In this document: one piece after another, positions 53,425 through 62,575 of the stretch | Position numbering within the stretch: position 1 is the first letter of the stretch | Layout of the letters: the number at the start of each line of letters is the position of its first letter | Assembly (NCBI RefSeq): GCF_900217795.1 | Contig: NZ_OBMQ01000002.1 | Coordinates: 248,001-312,000 of the forward strand | DNA: 64,000 nucleotides | Reading direction: 5' to 3' | Source of the DNA: Ureibacillus xyleni | GTDB lineage: Bacteria; Bacillota; Bacilli; Bacillales_A; Planococcaceae | Notes under the pieces: generated by a model | Seen by the model: only the letters and a program-made list of their open reading frames with translations | What the model was told of the DNA's origin: nothing | Databases searched by the model: none | Program-made: the position numbers and the translations under genes

Positions 53425-53985
53425 TTATTTTAATACGTCATGATCAACGTAGCGTTCGCCATTTAATTCACTAATTAAATTAATCGCTACTTTTGCGCCA
53501 TCACCAGCAGTAATGATTGTATGTACGCTTACACCTGCACAAGTTCCTGCTGCCCAAATGCCTTTTACATTTGTTTTACCTGTTGCATCAACATCAAAAA
53601 TTGTTTTCACTCGTGGTTCTGTTCCATCTTTTGTAGCAAGACCAATACTTTGTGCTAAATCAGTTAAGAAACCCGTTGCTAAAATAATTTGTTTTGCTTC
53701 AAATTTGCCATTTTCAGTAGTGATTGTAAAACCATCTTCTGTTTTAGCAATTGCTGTAACTTTTGTTTCAACAACTTCCGCGCCGAATTTTTTTGCTTGG
53801 TTAAGTCCAGTTTCAACCAGATTAGGACCCGTAATTTCTTCAACCCCATAGTGATTCCATAGCTTTGCACGTTTTGTAACGCCTTGATTACTATCAATGA
53901 TAATTGTTTTTTTACCAGCTTTTGCAGTGTAAATTGCGGCACTACCTCCAGCAGGCCCCCCACCAATAATTGCAACTTCAAACAT
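53425..53985 (-). CDS. Half-length FAD-dependent oxidoreductase (thioredoxin-reductase-like)
   Basis: A protein of 186 residues. N-terminal FAD-binding EVAIIGGGPAGGSAAIYTAK, middle IILATGFLTD and C-terminal IWAAGTCAGVSVHTIITAGDGAKVA, the flavin motif that ends the family's FAD domain. The NADPH domain with the CxxC pair of thioredoxin reductases (normally ~310 residues) is missing between them. Compact FAD-only relatives exist in Bacillales, with unknown substrate. The ribosome-binding site is GGGAGGTAG. Confidence 0.88.
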   Translation of the reverse strand: MFEVAIIGGGPAGGSAAIYTAKAGKKTIIIDSNQGVTKRAKLWNHYGVEEITGPNLVETGLNQAKKFGAEVVETKVTAIAKTEDGFTITTENGKFEAKQIILATGFLTDLAQSIGLATKDGTEPRVKTIFDVDATGKTNVKGIWAAGTCAGVSVHTIITAGDGAKVAINLISELNGERYVDHDVLK

Positions 53986-54116
53986 ATCAAACTACCTCCC
54001 TTATTTCGATATACTAAAATTCTATCAAAAAGTTGGTAATGTGACTAAAAAAAGGATTTTGAATTGTGTATAATTTCTGCATCTTGAATCACACTAAATT
54101 AAAGGAGTGTGTTTAA

Positions 54117-54356
54117 ATGAATAAAGATTGGGATTCATTACCAAGTGAGAAAAAGGCATTTGCAGACTTACCTTATACCGACAAACCCGATATGGTGAAC
54201 TCGGAAAATATTAGCCTTTTTGATATGCACGAAGATATGCAAACTGTCGATGCAATTCCAGTAGAAGAATTAAATAAGCGTGTAAAAACTGAAGATGATG
54301 AGCTAATTACTGAAGTTTTTCGTAAAGAATCACCAGATGAAAAAAAACATAGTTGA
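54117..54356 (+). CDS. Small acidic protein of unknown function
   Basis: A 79-residue protein, hydrophilic and acidic, without membrane segments or cysteines. Start after AAAGGAGTG, followed by a terminator, so very likely expressed. Starts MNKDWDSLPSEKKAF and has a helical stretch VEELNKRVKTEDDELITEVF. I do not recognise the family. The next gene is hemAT, with its own promoter region. Confidence 0.8.
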   Translation: MNKDWDSLPSEKKAFADLPYTDKPDMVNSENISLFDMHEDMQTVDAIPVEELNKRVKTEDDELITEVFRKESPDEKKHS

Positions 54357-54362
54357 AGTGAG

Positions 54363-54408
54363 AATACTAACAAAGTCTTAATTGTAAGATTTTTGTTAGT
54401 ATTTTTTA
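54363..54408 (+). terminator. Intrinsic terminator
   Basis: AATACTAACAAA / TTTGTTAGTATT with a nested GTCTTA / TAAGAT stem and T6 tail. Confidence 0.85.
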
Positions 54409-54506
54409 CTATATATTTACTTAATTTTACATAAAACTTAATGTTTTCTCTAAGTTTTTATATTAAAATGAAGTATTATGTGTATCTTTAATTAGGAGGA
54501 ATCCCC

Positions 54507-56255
54507 ATGTTCGGTAAAAGTAGAAGGCTCCAAAATTACGAATATTTCTCTCACTCCAATCACTCTGACATTGAAACAAACGAACGTTTCAAAGAAAAAC
54601 TAGATTTTCTAACTCTCACTAAAATTCGTCGCGACTCTGTTCGTTGTTTATCCGAAATTTATAATGAAAACCGCGAAAATATTTTAGATATGTTCTACAA
54701 AAAGTTATTAGACATTCCCCAGTTTAATAGTATTATCAATGAATATTCTTCCGTTGAGCGGTTGAAAGTAACGTTAAATAAACATTTTTTAAGTTTATTC
54801 GAAGACGATTTATCGATTGAATATGTATTTAAGCGTAGAAAAATTGCCTATACCCATGCAAGAATTGGTGTGTTACCAAACTGGATGATTTCAGCATATG
54901 CACTGCTCAATCAGCTATTCATTCCTCTTATTGTGAAAAAACTCATTCGTGATGAAGTAAAAATGTTAGATGTGCTCTTAACTTACGATAGTTTAGTAAC
55001 AATTGACATTCAAATTATTACTGAGACTTATATTGAAATTCAAGGTGGTTCTGTAGTTAACGGACTTGGAGAAATCATTAAATATAATACACAACTCGAC
55101 CAAATTAAAGAGCTGGTACAATTCCAAGAAGTCCAACAACAAGATGTTCTATTGGCAAGTGACGCCATGCAGGAACTGGATGCGAGTATCGAAGAAATTG
55201 CAGCATCAGTAGGGGATATTGCAAATCATACCCAACATGCATTAAAAGCGTTAAATAAAGATTTAGATTCTTTACAACATGTAACAACAATCCTGCAAAA
55301 AACAGATGACGGTCAACAAAAGGTCCAACAAGATGTAAAGCGTCTGGTAGAACGTGTGGATAGTGTTGCAAAGTTAATGAATTTAATCCGAGAAATTGCG
55401 GATCAAACAAATTTATTAGCATTAAATGCATCCATTGAAGCGGCAAGAGCGGGAGAAGCAGGAAAAGGCTTTGCTGTTGTTGCAGAAGAAGTTCGAAAAT
55501 TGGCTGATGATACAAAGAATTCGGTTCAATCAATTAATGAGGATATTGAAGAATTATTAAAAATTACAGGTGATATTGATCATCAAATTAAACAATCTTC
55601 CCATGAACTTCATGGTAGTGTAAATAATGCATCCCATGTCACTCAAACTTTGTCAGAATTAAATAAAGCGTTACAAGTACAAGGAGAACGATTTGATGAA
55701 ATTGCTACAACAGCGAAGATACAAGCAGAATCTTCCTCAGCGATTTCAGAGCGAAATAAAAATATTGCCGAAAGTGCTCAGCAAAGTAAAGAAATTACTT
55801 TTCAAGTTGGATCAGCAATATATAAGTTAAGTAAAATGATAGATGAGTATCGTACAACAACAATTTCTAAAAACTTTATCATTAGCCAAGAAGATATTAT
55901 TGAAGTAGCAATAACAGATCATCTTTTGTGGAGATGGAAAATTTATAATCTATTATTAGGTTTTGAGAAAATGTCTATCCAAGATATTGGTTCACCTCAA
56001 CAATCAAGATTAGGTGAATGGTATTATGGAAAAGGGAAAGAAATACTTGGTAAAGAGAGAGTTTTCCGAGAATTAGAAGAACCTCATAAGTTAGTGTATG
56101 ATATTGCAAAAAAAGCGGTACAAGCCTATGAGAGTGGAAATAAAGAGCAAGCAGAGCATTACTTAAGCGAAGTATCCCGAGTATCGAACATTGTCATAAA
56201 TAAACTTAAAGAATTACAACAATTGTTAGTTGATAGAAAGCTTCAATATAGTTAA
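54507..56255 (+). CDS. hemAT: HemAT-type globin chemoreceptor with a degenerate CZB domain
   Basis: A protein of 582 residues, cytoplasmic. Residues ~20-185 form a globin sensor with the proximal His in [16 protein letters not shown] signalling domain follows with the hairpin tip [20 protein letters not shown] and [16 protein letters not shown]. The last ~120 residues are a chemoreceptor zinc-binding (CZB) domain: [34 protein letters not shown]. The usual CZB set is His, Cys, His, His. The first His and the PH His are kept, Cys of the C-R-L-G motif is Ser, and the last His is Tyr. HemAT senses oxygen for aerotaxis; this one seems to have lost normal zinc binding. Start after TAGGAGGAA. Confidence 0.93.
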   Translation: MFGKSRRLQNYEYFSHSNHSDIETNERFKEKLDFLTLTKIRRDSVRCLSEIYNENRENILDMFYKKLLDIPQFNSIINEYSSVERLKVTLNKHFLSLFEDDLSIEYVFKRRKIAYTHARIGVLPNWMISAYALLNQLFIPLIVKKLIRDEVKMLDVLLTYDSLVTIDIQIITETYIEIQGGSVVNGLGEIIKYNTQLDQIKELVQFQEVQQQDVLLASDAMQELDASIEEIAASVGDIANHTQHALKALNKDLDSLQHVTTILQKTDDGQQKVQQDVKRLVERVDSVAKLMNLIREIADQTNLLALNASIEAARAGEAGKGFAVVAEEVRKLADDTKNSVQSINEDIEELLKITGDIDHQIKQSSHELHGSVNNASHVTQTLSELNKALQVQGERFDEIATTAKIQAESSSAISERNKNIAESAQQSKEITFQVGSAIYKLSKMIDEYRTTTISKNFIISQEDIIEVAITDHLLWRWKIYNLLLGFEKMSIQDIGSPQQSRLGEWYYGKGKEILGKERVFRELEEPHKLVYDIAKKAVQAYESGNKEQAEHYLSEVSRVSNIVINKLKELQQLLVDRKLQYS

Positions 56256-56267
56256 TCATTGTATAGG

Positions 56268-56306
56268 AACTTGTTTAGAATTTCATATCTAAGCAAGTTT
56301 TTTCTT
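56268..56306 (+). terminator. Intrinsic terminator after hemAT
   Basis: AACTTGTTTAGA / TCTAAGCAAGTT with an eight-base loop and T-rich tail. Confidence 0.8.
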
Positions 56307-56357
56307 TTGTGTACATAAAATACTTACTGGCTGTATATTTTGCTTTTTAATAGATTA

Positions 56358-56386
56358 TTGATTGTTAATAGTTGGCTCGTTATAAT
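56358..56386 (+). promoter_or_regulatory. Putative sigma-A promoter of the fatty-acid operon
   Basis: TTGATT (56358-56363), 17 bases, TATAAT (56381-56386), ~50 bases before the acyl-CoA dehydrogenase start. A loose inverted repeat TCAGA-n11-TCTGA lies just downstream and might bind a regulator. Confidence 0.6.
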
Positions 56387-56437
56387 AGTGATATAATTTG
56401 TCAGAAAATTCTATAATCTGAACAAAGGAGGGGTAGG

Positions 56438-57586
56438 ATGGGGATAGATTTTTTAACCAATGAACATCAAATGTTTCGAAAATCTTTACGTAAAATGCTT
56501 GAAAAAGAGGCAATCCCTTACTTCGATGAATGGGAACAAAATAGAGAAATCCCTAAAGAGTTCTGGTTAAAGCTAGGGGAAAATGGATTTTTGTGTCCAC
56601 AAGTCAGTGAACAATATGGTGGTTTACAACTTGATTTTGGGTATTCCATGATTTTAGCTGAAGAGCTTGAGAGGGTTGGTGCTGGATTAGCAAGTGGTAT
56701 CGTATTACATTCCGATATTGTTATCCCTTATATCGAAAGTTACGGGACCCAAGAGCAAAAGGATAAGTGGCTGCCTAAAAGTGTGAGCGGCGAGTACATT
56801 TCTGCCATTGCCATGACCGAGCCTGGTGCGGGTTCAGACTTAGCGGGAATACAAACAACAGCTCGGCGTGAAGGGGATTATTATATTTTAAATGGGGAAA
56901 AAACGTTTATTACAAATGGCATTCATGCGAATTATGTTGTTGTTGTTTGTAAAACAAATCCTAAAGCCAGCCCTGCCTATAGAGGAATTAGTTTAATTGT
57001 TGTTGAAGATGGAACGCCAGGCTTTAAACGGGGGAAACAGTTAAAAAAAATCGGCATGCATTCAGCAGATACAGGAGAGCTTATTTTTGAAGATGCAAAA
57101 GTTCCAGCAAGTCATCTGTTAGGTGAAGAAGGAAAAGGGTTCTATTACTTAATGGACAAGTTACAGCAAGAACGCCTAATCGTTGCAATTGAAGTGCAAA
57201 TTGAAGCAGAGGAAATGTTCCGAATTACGATGGATTATGTTAAGGAGCGTAAAGCGTTTAACAGGAAAATTTCGGATTTCCAAAATACACAATTTAAACT
57301 TGCAGAAATGGCAACAGAAATTGATATTGGTCGAACTTATGTTAACTCACTTGTTGCTAAACATATCAAAGGCGAAAACATTGTGAAGGAAGTATCCATG
57401 GCAAAATGGTGGATTAGCGAAATGGCGAAACGTGTGGCAACTGAATGTCTGCAGCTTCATGGTGGCTACGGTTACATGGAAGAATACGAGATTGCTAGAC
57501 GCTTTAGAGATATTCCTGTTGCGGCAATTTACGCAGGAACTACTGAGATTATGAAAGGAATTATTGCAAAAGAAATTCTAAAATAA
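56438..57586 (+). CDS. Acyl-CoA dehydrogenase
   Basis: A 382-residue flavoprotein. Family signatures are AIAMTEPGAGSDLAGI, GEKTFITNGIHA, and the C-terminal CLQLHGGYGYMEEYEIARRFRD ahead of IYAGTTEIMKGIIA. The catalytic Glu is expected in the GYMEEY segment or the TTE near the end; both glutamates are present. It introduces a double bond at C2-C3 of an acyl-CoA in beta-oxidation. First gene of an operon with an acyl-CoA ligase and a thiolase; start after AAAGGAGGGG. Confidence 0.95.
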   Translation: MGIDFLTNEHQMFRKSLRKMLEKEAIPYFDEWEQNREIPKEFWLKLGENGFLCPQVSEQYGGLQLDFGYSMILAEELERVGAGLASGIVLHSDIVIPYIESYGTQEQKDKWLPKSVSGEYISAIAMTEPGAGSDLAGIQTTARREGDYYILNGEKTFITNGIHANYVVVVCKTNPKASPAYRGISLIVVEDGTPGFKRGKQLKKIGMHSADTGELIFEDAKVPASHLLGEEGKGFYYLMDKLQQERLIVAIEVQIEAEEMFRITMDYVKERKAFNRKISDFQNTQFKLAEMATEIDIGRTYVNSLVAKHIKGENIVKEVSMAKWWISEMAKRVATECLQLHGGYGYMEEYEIARRFRDIPVAAIYAGTTEIMKGIIAKEILK

Positions 57587-57644
57587 CGCATGAATTCATA
57601 AAACACATAGAGATCATGTTCACTAAATTCTAGGGGGATTTTAA

Positions 57645-59138
57645 ATGTTCATTACAAATGTGTTAAGGCAACATGCAATGAGTAATCCAGATTCACTAGC
57701 TGTTCAATTTAAGGAGCGTAGCTGGACGTACAGTGAGCTATATAAAAATGCACAAAAAATCGCAAGTTACTTACTGCAGCAAGGATATCAAAAGGGAGAC
57801 ATTGTTGCACAGTTTATGGGGAATTCCGATTATTTTTTAGCCGTTTATTATGGAGTTCAATTAGCTGGGTTAACCTGTATGCCTGTAAATACGAAACTAG
57901 CACCACCTGAAGTAGAATATATTTTCACACACTCAGAAGCGAAAGTTTTGTTTTACGATGAGAAAATTCAACAAACAATTGAAAACTCAAAGTATGCTTT
58001 TGAAGAGAAAATTAGTGTTGGACAAGTTAGAGAGCTTTTGAAAAATGATGGAGCCTATGTAAAACTGCCATCCTTAAAAGAAAGTGATACAGCAGTTGTT
58101 ATGTATACATCCGGGACAACAGGTAAACCAAAAGGCGTCATGTTAAGCCATCAAAATATTTTTGAGACAGCAGAAATCTGGTCTGGCTCCATGAAGATGA
58201 CGAGAAATGATCGTATGTATATTTGTACACCATTATTCCATTGTGCAGGAAGCCATGTATTTGCAGTTCCGACGATATATAAAGGTGGAGCTGTCATTAT
58301 TGAAGAGGCATTTTCACCAGATCGAACGCTGAAAAATTTATTAGATACAGAGGCTACAATATTCTTTGGTGTACCTGCCATGTATACGATATTACTAAAC
58401 AAACCTGAATTGAAACATTACCATTTTGAACATTTAAGATTACTATGCTATGGTGCAGCACCTATGCCTTATGAATTAGTAAAACAGTTAAAAGATACGT
58501 TCCCTAAAGTGAAAGTGCAAAATCTTTATGGTCAGACAGAAAACACACCGGCTGCTTCTTCATTAACAGATGAACATGCTTTAATAAAAATTGGTTCTGT
58601 AGGGCGTCCATTAGCTCGAACTGAAATTAAATTAGTGGATAGCTATGGTGAAGAAGTGCCTATAGGAGAAGTTGGCGAAATTTGTGTAAAAGGGCCACAA
58701 GTGATGAAAGGTTATTTGCGCAACCCTGAAGAAACAGCCAGTACATTGCAAAATGGCTGGTTATATTCAGGAGATTTAGGTCGTTTTGATGAAGAAGGAT
58801 TTTTATATATAGTGGACCGCAAGAAAGACATGATTAATCGTGGTGGAGAAAATATATACCCGATTGAAGTGGAAGAAGTTTTGTACCAAGTTCCACAAAT
58901 TTTAGAAGCAGCAGTTGTAGGGGTGCCCCATGAAGTGTATGGGGAAGTTCCAAAGGCATTTGTTGTAATAAAAGAAGGCGAAGCAATTTCTGCAGATGAA
59001 ATTTTAGCTTACTGTCAAACACAACTGGCAAAATATAAAGTACCTCAAGAGATTGAGTTTATAGAGCAATTACCAAGGAATGCTTCAGGCAAAGTTCTAA
59101 AACATACATTACGTTCTAGTTTTGTAGAAAATCTTTAG
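57645..59138 (+). CDS. Class I acyl-CoA ligase (fatty-acid or aromatic/short-chain)
   Basis: A protein of 497 residues of the adenylate-forming superfamily: P-loop VVMYTSGTTGKPKGVMLSH, the NLYGQTENTPAA A5 motif, LYSGDLGRFDEEGFLYIVDR and the C-terminal catalytic lysine region RNASGKVLKHTL. Makes acyl-CoA from a free acid, ATP and CoA. Located between dehydrogenase and thiolase, it likely starts degradation of a fatty acid; a specific substrate is not readable. Start after GGGGGA. Confidence 0.94.
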   Translation: MFITNVLRQHAMSNPDSLAVQFKERSWTYSELYKNAQKIASYLLQQGYQKGDIVAQFMGNSDYFLAVYYGVQLAGLTCMPVNTKLAPPEVEYIFTHSEAKVLFYDEKIQQTIENSKYAFEEKISVGQVRELLKNDGAYVKLPSLKESDTAVVMYTSGTTGKPKGVMLSHQNIFETAEIWSGSMKMTRNDRMYICTPLFHCAGSHVFAVPTIYKGGAVIIEEAFSPDRTLKNLLDTEATIFFGVPAMYTILLNKPELKHYHFEHLRLLCYGAAPMPYELVKQLKDTFPKVKVQNLYGQTENTPAASSLTDEHALIKIGSVGRPLARTEIKLVDSYGEEVPIGEVGEICVKGPQVMKGYLRNPEETASTLQNGWLYSGDLGRFDEEGFLYIVDRKKDMINRGGENIYPIEVEEVLYQVPQILEAAVVGVPHEVYGEVPKAFVVIKEGEAISADEILAYCQTQLAKYKVPQEIEFIEQLPRNASGKVLKHTLRSSFVENL

Positions 59139-59156
59139 TAAAAAAGGGGATTGTTT

Positions 59157-60338
59157 ATGACAAATGTTTATATAGTAGATGGTGCAAGAACAGCTTTCAC
59201 TTCTTTTGGAGGTTCTTTTGCAAGCCTAGATGCAGTTGAACTAGGGACAGTTACGGCAATCGAAGCGTTAAAGCGAGCAAACGTTGAACCTTCGCAAATA
59301 AATCACGTAATTTACGGTAGTGTGATTCATTCTGGGGTAAATGCTTCCTATTTAGCAAGGCATATTGGTTTAAAAGCTGGCATTCCGCAAGATGTTCCTG
59401 CACTTATTTTAAACCGGTTGTGTGGCTCGGGGTTACAATCCATCGTTACATCAGCTCAGCACATTTTGTTAGGTGAAGCTGATTTTATTCTAGCAGGTGG
59501 AGCAGAGAATATGTCCCAATCGCCTTTTGCAAATTTTGAACAACGATTTAACGGACAAAAGCTTGGAAATCTTCAATTTGTTGATATGTTACAAGCCACT
59601 CTTACAGACAAGTATACTGGTTCAGGAATGGGCATGACGGCAGAGAAATTAGCAGAACAATACAATATTTCTCGTGAGGAACAAGATGAGTTTGCTGTAC
59701 AATCTCATCAAAGAGCTGCTCATGCTAGAGAAGTAGGATATTTTAAGGAAGAAATTGTACCAGTTTACGTGAAAACTAGAAAAGGTGAAGTGGCCATTGA
59801 AGTAGATGAACATATTAAAGAAAATACAACAACAGAAATTTTATCTAAACTTCGACCAGCCTTTAAAAAAGATGGTTCGGTTACTGCCGGGAATGCATCC
59901 GGCATAAATGATGGGGCAGCTTCAGTAGTTTTAGCAAGTGAGAGGGCTGTGCAGGAAAATAAATTGAAACCAATTGCTCGTATTATTTCTTGGGGTGTAG
60001 CAGGAGTTGATCCTACAATTATGGGGATTGGCCCAGTTCCTGCAATTAAACAAGCATTAGAGCGAGCTAATTTATCCCTATCAGATATGGATTTAGTTGA
60101 AGTGAATGAAGCTTTTTCTGCTCAATTTTTAGCAGTGGAAAAAGAACTTGGCTTAAACCGTGAAATAACGAATGTAAACGGTGGAGCCATTGCACTTGGT
60201 CATCCTGTTGGGACAAGTGGAACTCGTCTAGCATTGTCGACTTCTTACGAGTTAAAACGCCGAGGTGGAAAGTATGCAGTGATAAGTCTTTGTATCGGTG
60301 GTGGTCAAGGAATCGCAATGGTCATTGAATCTTTATAA
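59157..60338 (+). CDS. Thiolase (acetyl-CoA C-acetyltransferase)
   Basis: A protein of 393 residues. Active-site Cys is in LNRLCGSGLQSIVTSA, with the second motif VNGGAIALGHPVGTSGTR and catalytic Cys/His in SLCIGGGQGIAM. Thiolases split 3-ketoacyl-CoA or join two acetyl-CoA. In this operon the degradative direction is more likely. The ATG at 59157 follows AAGGGGA; an in-frame TTG is six bases upstream. Confidence 0.95.
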   Translation: MTNVYIVDGARTAFTSFGGSFASLDAVELGTVTAIEALKRANVEPSQINHVIYGSVIHSGVNASYLARHIGLKAGIPQDVPALILNRLCGSGLQSIVTSAQHILLGEADFILAGGAENMSQSPFANFEQRFNGQKLGNLQFVDMLQATLTDKYTGSGMGMTAEKLAEQYNISREEQDEFAVQSHQRAAHAREVGYFKEEIVPVYVKTRKGEVAIEVDEHIKENTTTEILSKLRPAFKKDGSVTAGNASGINDGAASVVLASERAVQENKLKPIARIISWGVAGVDPTIMGIGPVPAIKQALERANLSLSDMDLVEVNEAFSAQFLAVEKELGLNREITNVNGGAIALGHPVGTSGTRLALSTSYELKRRGGKYAVISLCIGGGQGIAMVIESL

Positions 60339-60348
60339 GAGTTGATTT

Positions 60349-60380
60349 AAAAGCTGGCGTATTTAGCCGGCTTTTTATTA
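60349..60380 (+). terminator. Intrinsic terminator
   Basis: AAAAGCTGGC / GCCGGCTTTT with a seven-base loop and T tract, 10 bases after the thiolase stop. Confidence 0.85.
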
Positions 60381-60521
60381 TAGACAAGCAAATAAAGTCT
60401 TCAATTATGTAGCTCTATATTTGTTCAGGCTCAGAAAATTTAGTAACGTATGCTTATTAACTTGTGAAAAAAATGTGTTAAACTATTCCTTATACTAAAC
60501 ATTAAAGTGAGCTGAAACACA

Positions 60522-61742
60522 ATGGAACAACCATTTTTACCAATATTATTAGGTTCTGATATGAACGCATACGGAATGGCCCGAGCATTTTATGAAGCAT
60601 ATGGTTTAAAACCCCTCGTATTAGGACGCTCGCATTTAACGGCTACTCAAGATAGTCGAATCCTACATTTCCAAGAAATAAAAAACTTAAATCAACAGGA
60701 AGTATTTGTCCCAGCTCTTGAAAAGGTGGCAAAACAATACCCTGATAAAAAATTATTACTTCTCGCATGTGGTGATGATTATGCGAAGTTAATAATTAAA
60801 AATAAACCGGCATTACAACAATACTTTACAGTTCCATATATTGATGAATCGTTAATGGATCAAATTTTATTAAAAGAAAACTTCTATAAAATGTGTGAAA
60901 AATATCATTTCAAATACCCTGGTACAACAACTGTTACTGCGGATAATTACGAAGATTTTACACCACCCTTTGATTACCCAATCATCTTAAAAGCTTCAAA
61001 CTCAGTAGCATATTGGGCATGTTCTTTCCCAGGCAAAAAGAAAGTTTTCGTTGCCCATGATGAAGCAGAAAAGTCGGCTATTTTAAAAGCCATTTATGCA
61101 TCGACTTATCAAGATACGATGATTGTGCAAGAGTTCATCCCTGGCGATGATTCTTACATGCGTGTATTAAATGCGTACGTAGGAAAAGACGGGAAAGTAA
61201 AGTTAATGTGTTTAGGTAACCCAATTTTAGAGGAACATTCACCTGAAGGCATTGGAAGTTATGCGGCTATTATTACAACGCATGATGAAAAATTAATGGA
61301 TCAGGTGCGTTTCTTCTTAGAAGATATCGGTTACACAGGCTTTGCCAACTTTGATATGAAGTACGACGCTCGTGATGGTGAGTACAAGCTATTTGAAATC
61401 AACCTACGTAACGGTCGTTCAAGTTATTTTGTTACTGCAGCAGGTTACAACTTAATGAAATACGTAGCAGATGACCATATGTTAAATATCAAGCAAGATT
61501 TAACTTATGGTGACAATCGCCACTTGTGGATGATTATTCCTAAAGGGGTTTTATTCAAATACGCTTCAAACGAAAAAATGAAAATTGAAGCAAAAAGTTT
61601 AATTCGCCAAGGCAAATGGACGAATTCTTTATATTTTAAACAAGACATGAATTTTAAACGATGGGTAAAACTAACGTTAAACAACTTAAACTATTATCGA
61701 AAATATAAAAAATACTTTAATAAAAAAGGTCTAGAAGAATGA
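60522..61742 (+). CDS. ATP-grasp ligase, probable D-aspartate (or D-glutamate) ligase for the peptidoglycan bridge
   Basis: A protein of 406 residues. The ATP-grasp core includes YPIILKASNSVAYW (ATP-binding Lys), MIVQEFIPGDDSYM (hinge Glu), and the metal ligands in GFANFDMKYD and FEINLRNGRSS. The N-terminal Rossmann-like part starts LLGSDMNAYGMARAF. Layout resembles Enterococcus AslA, which adds D-Asp to the L-Lys of the UDP-MurNAc-pentapeptide. Its stop overlaps the next gene's start (ATGA), an Asp/Glu racemase, which is exactly the partner expected. A different carboxylate-amine ligase role is possible. Confidence 0.88.
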   Translation: MEQPFLPILLGSDMNAYGMARAFYEAYGLKPLVLGRSHLTATQDSRILHFQEIKNLNQQEVFVPALEKVAKQYPDKKLLLLACGDDYAKLIIKNKPALQQYFTVPYIDESLMDQILLKENFYKMCEKYHFKYPGTTTVTADNYEDFTPPFDYPIILKASNSVAYWACSFPGKKKVFVAHDEAEKSAILKAIYASTYQDTMIVQEFIPGDDSYMRVLNAYVGKDGKVKLMCLGNPILEEHSPEGIGSYAAIITTHDEKLMDQVRFFLEDIGYTGFANFDMKYDARDGEYKLFEINLRNGRSSYFVTAAGYNLMKYVADDHMLNIKQDLTYGDNRHLWMIIPKGVLFKYASNEKMKIEAKSLIRQGKWTNSLYFKQDMNFKRWVKLTLNNLNYYRKYKKYFNKKGLEE

Positions 61743-62449
61743 GAAAAACTTTAGGTATTATTGGCGGTGTAGGTCCATTAGCAACCATGTTTATCGGCGA
61801 AATGATTGTTCGACGTACTCTTGCATCAAAAGATCAAGAACACGTTCATACAATAATCGATAATGACACAACCATCCCTGATCGAACGGAATACATTTTA
61901 GATAATACAAAGGAAGATCCCGTTCCATACTTAATTCATGACGCGAAAAAACTGGCAAATGCCGGTGCCGACTTAATCTGTATCCCTTGTAATACTGCCC
62001 ATACTTTTTATGAGGAATTGCAATCAGGTTCTCCTGTTCCTGTTCTTCATATGATTCGGGAAACTGCAAAACGCGCATCTTCCTTAGGGGCAAAGCGTGT
62101 AGGAATCTTAGCAACAGACGGGACAGTTACTTCGGGCGTTTATCAACAAGCACTAATTGAAGAAAACATTGAACCAGTACTCCCTAATAGTGAAACTCAA
62201 AAAACTGTAATGTCCGTTATTTATGATTATGTAAAAGCGGGAAGGGAAGTTTCATTAAAGGAATGGCAGCCCATTGAAGAAGCGATAAGTAAGCTAGATT
62301 GTGATAAAGTGATTTTAGGTTGTACAGAACTATCAATCATTAACAAAGAGTTGAAATTAAGTAATCACTACATCGATTCGCTCATTGTTCTTGCAGAAAG
62401 TGCGATAGTGGCATGTGGTTATGAATTAAATAATCCTATTAAAGTTTAG
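61739..62449 (+). CDS. Aspartate/glutamate racemase
   Basis: A protein of 236 residues with the family's two catalytic cysteines in IPCNTAHTFYEEL (Cys near 83) and ILGCTELSII (near 195), and the N-terminal IIGGVGPLATMFIGEM. It interconverts L- and D-Asp (or Glu). Translationally coupled to the ATP-grasp ligase, so it most likely supplies the D-amino acid for the cell-wall bridge. Start overlaps by four bases; no separate ribosome-binding site is needed. Confidence 0.94.
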   Translation: MRKTLGIIGGVGPLATMFIGEMIVRRTLASKDQEHVHTIIDNDTTIPDRTEYILDNTKEDPVPYLIHDAKKLANAGADLICIPCNTAHTFYEELQSGSPVPVLHMIRETAKRASSLGAKRVGILATDGTVTSGVYQQALIEENIEPVLPNSETQKTVMSVIYDYVKAGREVSLKEWQPIEEAISKLDCDKVILGCTELSIINKELKLSNHYIDSLIVLAESAIVACGYELNNPIKV

Positions 62450-62451
62450 TG

Positions 62452-62480
62452 CCTGCCTAAAATTTAGGCGGGTTTTTTAT
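62452..62480 (+). terminator. Intrinsic terminator
   Basis: CCTGCCTAA / TTAGGCGGG with a short AT loop and T6 tail, one G-U pair. Confidence 0.85.
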
Positions 62481-62575
62481 GTGGCGAAGTTTCCATAGAA
62501 ATTCCACTATGTAAAATCGTGTAATTTCATTAAATTATGGTAAACTAAACGCAAGTAACTAAAGGTGGGTATAAA

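Noticed and set aside
55105-55533. 142-residue reverse frame, Leu/His-rich
   Set aside because: Shadow of the helical MCP region of hemAT.
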